In this document: one piece after another, positions 30,958-34,411 of the stretch
Numbering within the stretch: the stretch's first letter is position 1
Layout of the letters: each line of letters opens with the position of its first letter
Assembly (NCBI GenBank): GCA_017881725.1
Contig: JADGQO010000005.1
Span: 1 to 34,411 of the forward strand
Length of the DNA: 34,411 nt
Direction: 5' to 3'
Source of the DNA: Fibrobacteria bacterium
GTDB lineage: Bacteria; Fibrobacterota; Fibrobacteria; UBA11236
Program-made: the position numbers and the translations under genes
The notes under the pieces: model-generated
Seen by the model: the letters and a program-made list of their open reading frames with translations, nothing else
Database searches by the model: none
What the model was told of the DNA's origin: nothing

Positions 30958-32739
30958 ATGCAACGCATTGCCTTCCGCATCGTCCTTGCTTACGCCGCCT
31001 TAAGCTACACGCTTTTCCTGCTCGGTCTGTCCGGGCATTTGTCGATCCTTAATTTGGAATTTTGCCTGGGACTTTTTCTGGCGGGAGTATCTTCCCTGCT
31101 CGCCCTGGAAATGACTCGGCTGAGACGCCTTTCATCACAATGGAAGGTCACATCCGTCGGTTGGTTGGCGATTTTGACGGTCGTGATTTACAGCCACGCC
31201 CTGTTGTTGCCCCCTTTCGCCCGCGACGACATGATTTACCATCTCCAGGTGCCCAAGCAAATCGCCATGGCCGGTCGGATTGCGTTTGACCCCTTTAACG
31301 TCAATTCCAATTTTCCGTTTTTGTTTGAAATGCCTCTGGTTATCCGCGAGGGCTTGCACTCGACGGTATCGCCATTTTTGCCCAACATCGTGTTTGGCCT
31401 GCTATTCGTCATGGTGCTTTATTCCGCACTCCGCAAAAATGCCATTCCTCTGGGAACCACGGCAACGCCCTCCCCTGAGTTGGGACTGTCGAAAGGCCTG
31501 GCCGTTTGGGCCGCGCTGGCCCTGGCCACGACTCCCGTACTCGTCGACTTGACGCATACCTGTTATGTCGAAATATTTTTCGCGCTTTTAATCCTCCTGG
31601 CCGCCCTGGCTTATCTGGAGGTCCGCGAAAATGCCGAACGGGGCGTAGGTTACTCCGGCCCCTGGTTGCGCGCTTGCACCTGCCTGGGATTGGCCTCGGC
31701 CGTTAAATATCCCGGACTCATCTTTCTAGCTCTGTTTTCAGCGCATGCATTCGCGACCCTGCGGCCTCGGAAACTTTTCTACGCAGGCCTTATCCTGGCA
31801 ATCGCCTGCGCATCGCCCTGGTACTTTAAATCGTGGTTATGGACCGGCAATCCCGTTTTTCCGCTTGCCGACTCCATTTTTCATTCCCCTTCGATCAGCC
31901 CCATGCGGCTACTTGGATTTCACCATATGTTGGCGGATTTCCACATGGGAAAAACCCCCATGGATTTTTTGAAGCTGCCAATCCGCTTGGCCATGGGCGT
32001 CGATCATGCCATACCTGGGGTGGGCATGGGTTTTGACGGACGCCTGTCCATATTGGTCCTGGTGGCGATGCTGGGATTCGGTTGGCGCGCTGGGAATCAA
32101 AGGCGACTATCTACCGCCATTACGGTGGTATATTTCGCCGTTTGGGCCGCGGAGAGCCAGCAAACCCGGTTTCTGCTGGCCGTAATTCCCTTCGCGGCGG
32201 TTTTCGGTTTTCGGCGACTCGCGGGATTTCCGCGCGGCCAACTCTGGATCAACGCGATATGCGCATTGGCTCTACTGCAAAATACGGTGAATCTATCCCG
32301 GGACTGGGCCGAATCGAAAGTTCTCGATGTCCTGGAGGGCAGTCTAAGCCGAAATGCCTTTTTGTCCAAACAAATGCCAATATCCTATGGCTGGGCCGAT
32401 GAAATCAACAAAAGACTCATTCCATCGGAAAACCGTTTGATGACGGTAGGGACTTTCGGCCGCAACTATTATTTCCAAGTTCCGGTATTGAGCAATATGT
32501 ATTATGAACAGGAAATTTTCCGGTCTGCGTTCGAACGACGCGCCCCCCACCCCGACTCCATCGAAGACTTCTTGAAGGCCAATAAAATTACGCATCTCCT
32601 TTTCAATTGGGATTACGTGAGGAGGATGCATTCACTCGATGCGGATTTCGATCAATCGGCCCTGGAGGCGTATTTCCAGACCCATTTTCGCCTGGTCATG
32701 AAGTCCGGCGAGGTTTCATTGTTTCAAACTGGGAAATAA
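30958..32739 (+). CDS. Polytopic GT39-like glycosyltransferase
   Basis: The 593-residue product has about ten or more TM helices over the first 400 residues and a soluble C-terminal region. The first periplasmic loop has FARDDMIYHLQVPKQIAMA, an acidic pair followed by Y-H, the position where GT-C enzymes of the GT39/ArnT/PMT type carry catalytic acidic residues. Other blocks are LTHTCYVEIFFALLILLAAL, ASAVKYPGLIFLALFSAHAF and CASPWYFKSWLWTGNPVFPL, the last typical of this superfamily (P-W-Y-x-K-x-x-x-x-TGNPVFP). It probably transfers a sugar from a lipid-phosphate donor on the outer face of the inner membrane. The C-terminus, THLLFNWDYVRRM, is a common tail of these proteins. The acceptor is unknown. 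Confidence 0.82.
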   Translation: MQRIAFRIVLAYAALSYTLFLLGLSGHLSILNLEFCLGLFLAGVSSLLALEMTRLRRLSSQWKVTSVGWLAILTVVIYSHALLLPPFARDDMIYHLQVPKQIAMAGRIAFDPFNVNSNFPFLFEMPLVIREGLHSTVSPFLPNIVFGLLFVMVLYSALRKNAIPLGTTATPSPELGLSKGLAVWAALALATTPVLVDLTHTCYVEIFFALLILLAALAYLEVRENAERGVGYSGPWLRACTCLGLASAVKYPGLIFLALFSAHAFATLRPRKLFYAGLILAIACASPWYFKSWLWTGNPVFPLADSIFHSPSISPMRLLGFHHMLADFHMGKTPMDFLKLPIRLAMGVDHAIPGVGMGFDGRLSILVLVAMLGFGWRAGNQRRLSTAITVVYFAVWAAESQQTRFLLAVIPFAAVFGFRRLAGFPRGQLWINAICALALLQNTVNLSRDWAESKVLDVLEGSLSRNAFLSKQMPISYGWADEINKRLIPSENRLMTVGTFGRNYYFQVPVLSNMYYEQEIFRSAFERRAPHPDSIEDFLKANKITHLLFNWDYVRRMHSLDADFDQSALEAYFQTHFRLVMKSGEVSLFQTGK

Positions 32740-33160
32740 AACGGATATCAGACGCCAATAATCGAAATTTCAAGAACCACTAAAACTTGACTTCGTTAAA
32801 CTCATTTTCTCCCATGCGAGCCTCCCATTAGGCGTTTAAGTTGAATAAACATCGACTTCTTAAAATCGAGAAACCCAAGGCTGGAAATTTTTCCGTTTCC
32901 CATTGGGGAACAAAGACCCTTATCAAATTCGTCAATAAGAAGGACTAGTTCGTGAGGACGGAAAATTGGGAAGGCATGCAATCGCATAACTTTCAAAAAA
33001 AATGCCAAATGAATTCGCAAAAAATTCAACCGTTCGCAAATCGCTCGTGAAGGGATTAAGAAACTTCTGCTTTTATTCAAGCCCTTTTTTTTGTAAATAT
33101 TCGGTATCGAAATCCGCAGTTTCACCTTGTTCGCTACAGGCATGAAGGGTTGTTGAAGTC
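32740..33160 (+). other. AT-rich gap without a confident gene
   Basis: This 421-base stretch is visibly richer in A and T than its neighbours and has several A/T runs (33000s; eight T near 33087-33095). A minus-strand frame of about 113-126 residues covers 32802-33182 but has no good ribosome site and overlaps the next gene's start. I see no clear RNA gene or terminator. It may be a decayed insertion or a promoter region for the SGNH gene. Confidence 0.45.
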
Positions 33161-34225
33161 GTGCAGTTAATAAGATGGACAATTAGAAACTTCCCGGCCT
33201 TTTCTTGGGCCATGATGATTGGCTTTGTGCTTACCGTCGCGATTTTCATCGGAATCCGGCTTAACTTGCAATCCGCGAATTCCAGGATCTTTTTACTCGG
33301 CGATTCCGGAATCGGAAATTACCGGATCCAACCCGGTCAAAGATTAGAAGATGATTTGGAGCGGTTGAATCCCGGAGTAGAGGTCGTCAATTGGGCTGAG
33401 CCGGGCGCTTCGCCCATGGATTATTACTTGCAATTTACCCGCGGAGCGTTATTGGCAGGCCAACCGCAAATCGCCGTGATTGGTCTTTCCCCGGATAAAT
33501 TCCTAGGAGAATGCGCGAAGCATCGATTTACCGGGGATGGAGTTAATCTTCGCTGGCTTCCTTGGACGTCGTCGGGTTGGCGCCTTTTCAAGAGTCTAAC
33601 GCCGCACGAAAAAAATGTCGCCATCTTGCAGCAGGCTTCGTTGCCTTTTTTCGCCTTGGCGGACTTGACGACCTCGCTTTGGGACCGCTTCGTAAAATGG
33701 CCTTCGCAACGTAATGCCATGCTGGCCGCTACCCGGGAACGCCGCCGGATAGCCGAAAGAAAATCGTTTCAGCACGCCAAGGACGAGGAAGGTCTGGTAA
33801 TCGGCGATGACCGGGGATTTTCCGAGCTACCCATGGCCAAGGATACGGAATTCCTTTTGAATGCCTTGCATGAAAGCGGTGTGGAAACCCGTGTGATGGT
33901 TCTTCCCATGGGCGATCCCGGATTGATCCTGGCAAGTTGTTCACCCCGCGTGTTGGCAAAACACGATTCCATCGTGGTAAGAATGCGCAATTGGCTGAAC
34001 GCCCGTCAGGAAGTTTATCTCGATTTCAACACCCCGGAAGAACTGGCGCATTTTCCGGATTCCGTTTGGGACGATTGGAACCACCTGAAGTCTCCCGTCG
34101 CTTTCGCTTATATTTCCGAAAAGGTCAAGAAGACGCTGCCGAGCATTCCCTCGCGCTCCTCGCAGCAATCCGTCACCATGCTCGAATCGGGTAACGGCGA
34201 TGTTGCCCATCGGCGGGAGAATTAA
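33161..34225 (+). CDS. Membrane-anchored SGNH-hydrolase-like protein
   Basis: The 354-residue product has one N-terminal TM helix (about residues 15-35, FSWAMMIGFVLTVAIFIGI) with the rest probably periplasmic. FLLGDSGIGNYR (G47-D48-S49) fits block I of SGNH/GDSL enzymes, and WDDWNHLKSP gives the block V DxxH (D305, H308), so a Ser-Asp-His triad may be complete. The form recalls DltD and AlgX/AlgJ-type proteins that act with MBOAT acyltransferases in O-acylation of surface glycans. No MBOAT gene is visible, so the partner is outside or absent. The start is GTG at 33161; no ATG lies in frame before residue 18. With the upstream GT39-like protein it suggests surface glycan modification. Confidence 0.75.
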   Translation: MQLIRWTIRNFPAFSWAMMIGFVLTVAIFIGIRLNLQSANSRIFLLGDSGIGNYRIQPGQRLEDDLERLNPGVEVVNWAEPGASPMDYYLQFTRGALLAGQPQIAVIGLSPDKFLGECAKHRFTGDGVNLRWLPWTSSGWRLFKSLTPHEKNVAILQQASLPFFALADLTTSLWDRFVKWPSQRNAMLAATRERRRIAERKSFQHAKDEEGLVIGDDRGFSELPMAKDTEFLLNALHESGVETRVMVLPMGDPGLILASCSPRVLAKHDSIVVRMRNWLNARQEVYLDFNTPEELAHFPDSVWDDWNHLKSPVAFAYISEKVKKTLPSIPSRSSQQSVTMLESGNGDVAHRREN

Positions 34226-34271
34226 GCGGCCTTTGCGCCGATATTAATCCAGGAATAAAGTTCGTTAAAAC

Positions 34272-34308
34272 AAAAAGCCCCCGGCCTCTTGCGAGACCGG
34301 GGGCTTTT

Positions 34309-34309
<1 letters not shown>
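34272..34309. terminator. Strong bidirectional terminator
   Basis: AAAAAGCCCCCGGCCTC (34272-34288) pairs with GAGACCGGGGGCTTTTT (34293-34309), 16 of 17 bases, across a TTGC loop, with A/T runs on both sides. It can end the plus-strand SGNH gene and, on the minus strand, the tRNA-Ala transcript, whose CCA end abuts it. Confidence 0.95.
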
Positions 34310-34384
<75 letters not shown>

Positions 34385-34411
34385 AAGACGGGGAACAAAT
34401 TTAATATAGTC

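Noticed and set aside
32802..33182. Minus-strand frame of 126 codons in the AT-rich gap
   Set aside because: It has a TTG start without a ribosome site, overlaps the SGNH gene start and shows no recognisable family; kept only as a note on the gap.

Overview
The window looks like a chromosomal segment of a free-living, Gram-negative-type (diderm) bacterium with fairly high GC. It carries a type VI secretion system, TonB-type, PEGA/outer-membrane and lipoprotein-like envelope proteins, LexA and epoxyqueuosine reductase. Several details fit Fibrobacterota or a neighbouring FCB-group lineage: GTGCA half-sites at lexA, a futalosine-type deaminase relative, a conserved secreted protein often mislabelled 'asparagine synthetase B', and a large secreted protein with a FlgD-like C-terminus. 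That placement is inference, since no 16S gene or marker set lies here.

Layout. (1) Positions 1-696 hold the 5' part of a GT4-type glycosyltransferase on the minus strand, running off the window. (2) Positions 836-4553 form a tightly overlapping plus-strand operon: a futalosine-deaminase-like amidohydrolase, a secreted conserved protein and queG. (3) Positions 4550-6228 hold lexA, with a consensus promoter and a flanking inverted repeat, followed by a MORN/TonB-C lipoprotein gene that ends head-on into queG. (4) Positions 6273-7534 hold two small single-TM proteins, one with an Arg/Asp/Gly-rich tail, closed by a terminator. (5) Positions 7566-8849 hold a PEGA-domain outer-membrane protein, divergent from the secretion locus.

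(6) Positions 8966-23110 are the T6SS: tssK-L-M-A-B-C, a set of related hairpins and a terminator, then hcp with its own upstream CRP-like palindrome and terminator, then tssE-F-G. Baseplate (K,E,F,G), membrane complex (L,M), sheath (B,C), tube (Hcp) and the TssA cap/assembly protein are all present. ClpV (TssH), VgrG, PAAR, TssJ and any recognisable effector are absent from the window. (7) Positions 23231-27467 are a complete carbohydrate ABC importer: binding protein, two permeases and a MalK/UgpC-like ATPase.

(8) Positions 27807-34225 hold a 1037-residue secreted protein, a GT39-like polytopic membrane protein and an SGNH-like membrane-anchored protein, all probably concerned with the cell surface or glycans. 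(9) A bidirectional terminator and tRNA-Ala(GGC) on the minus strand close the window.

The most distinctive points are the three-unit T6SS layout with elaborate RNA hairpins around hcp, the missing TssJ and ClpV, unusual inserts in TssL and TssG, the long-spaced inverted repeat on the lexA promoter, and the MORN/TonB-C lipoprotein behind lexA. I found no CRISPR array, transposase, integrase or prophage gene.
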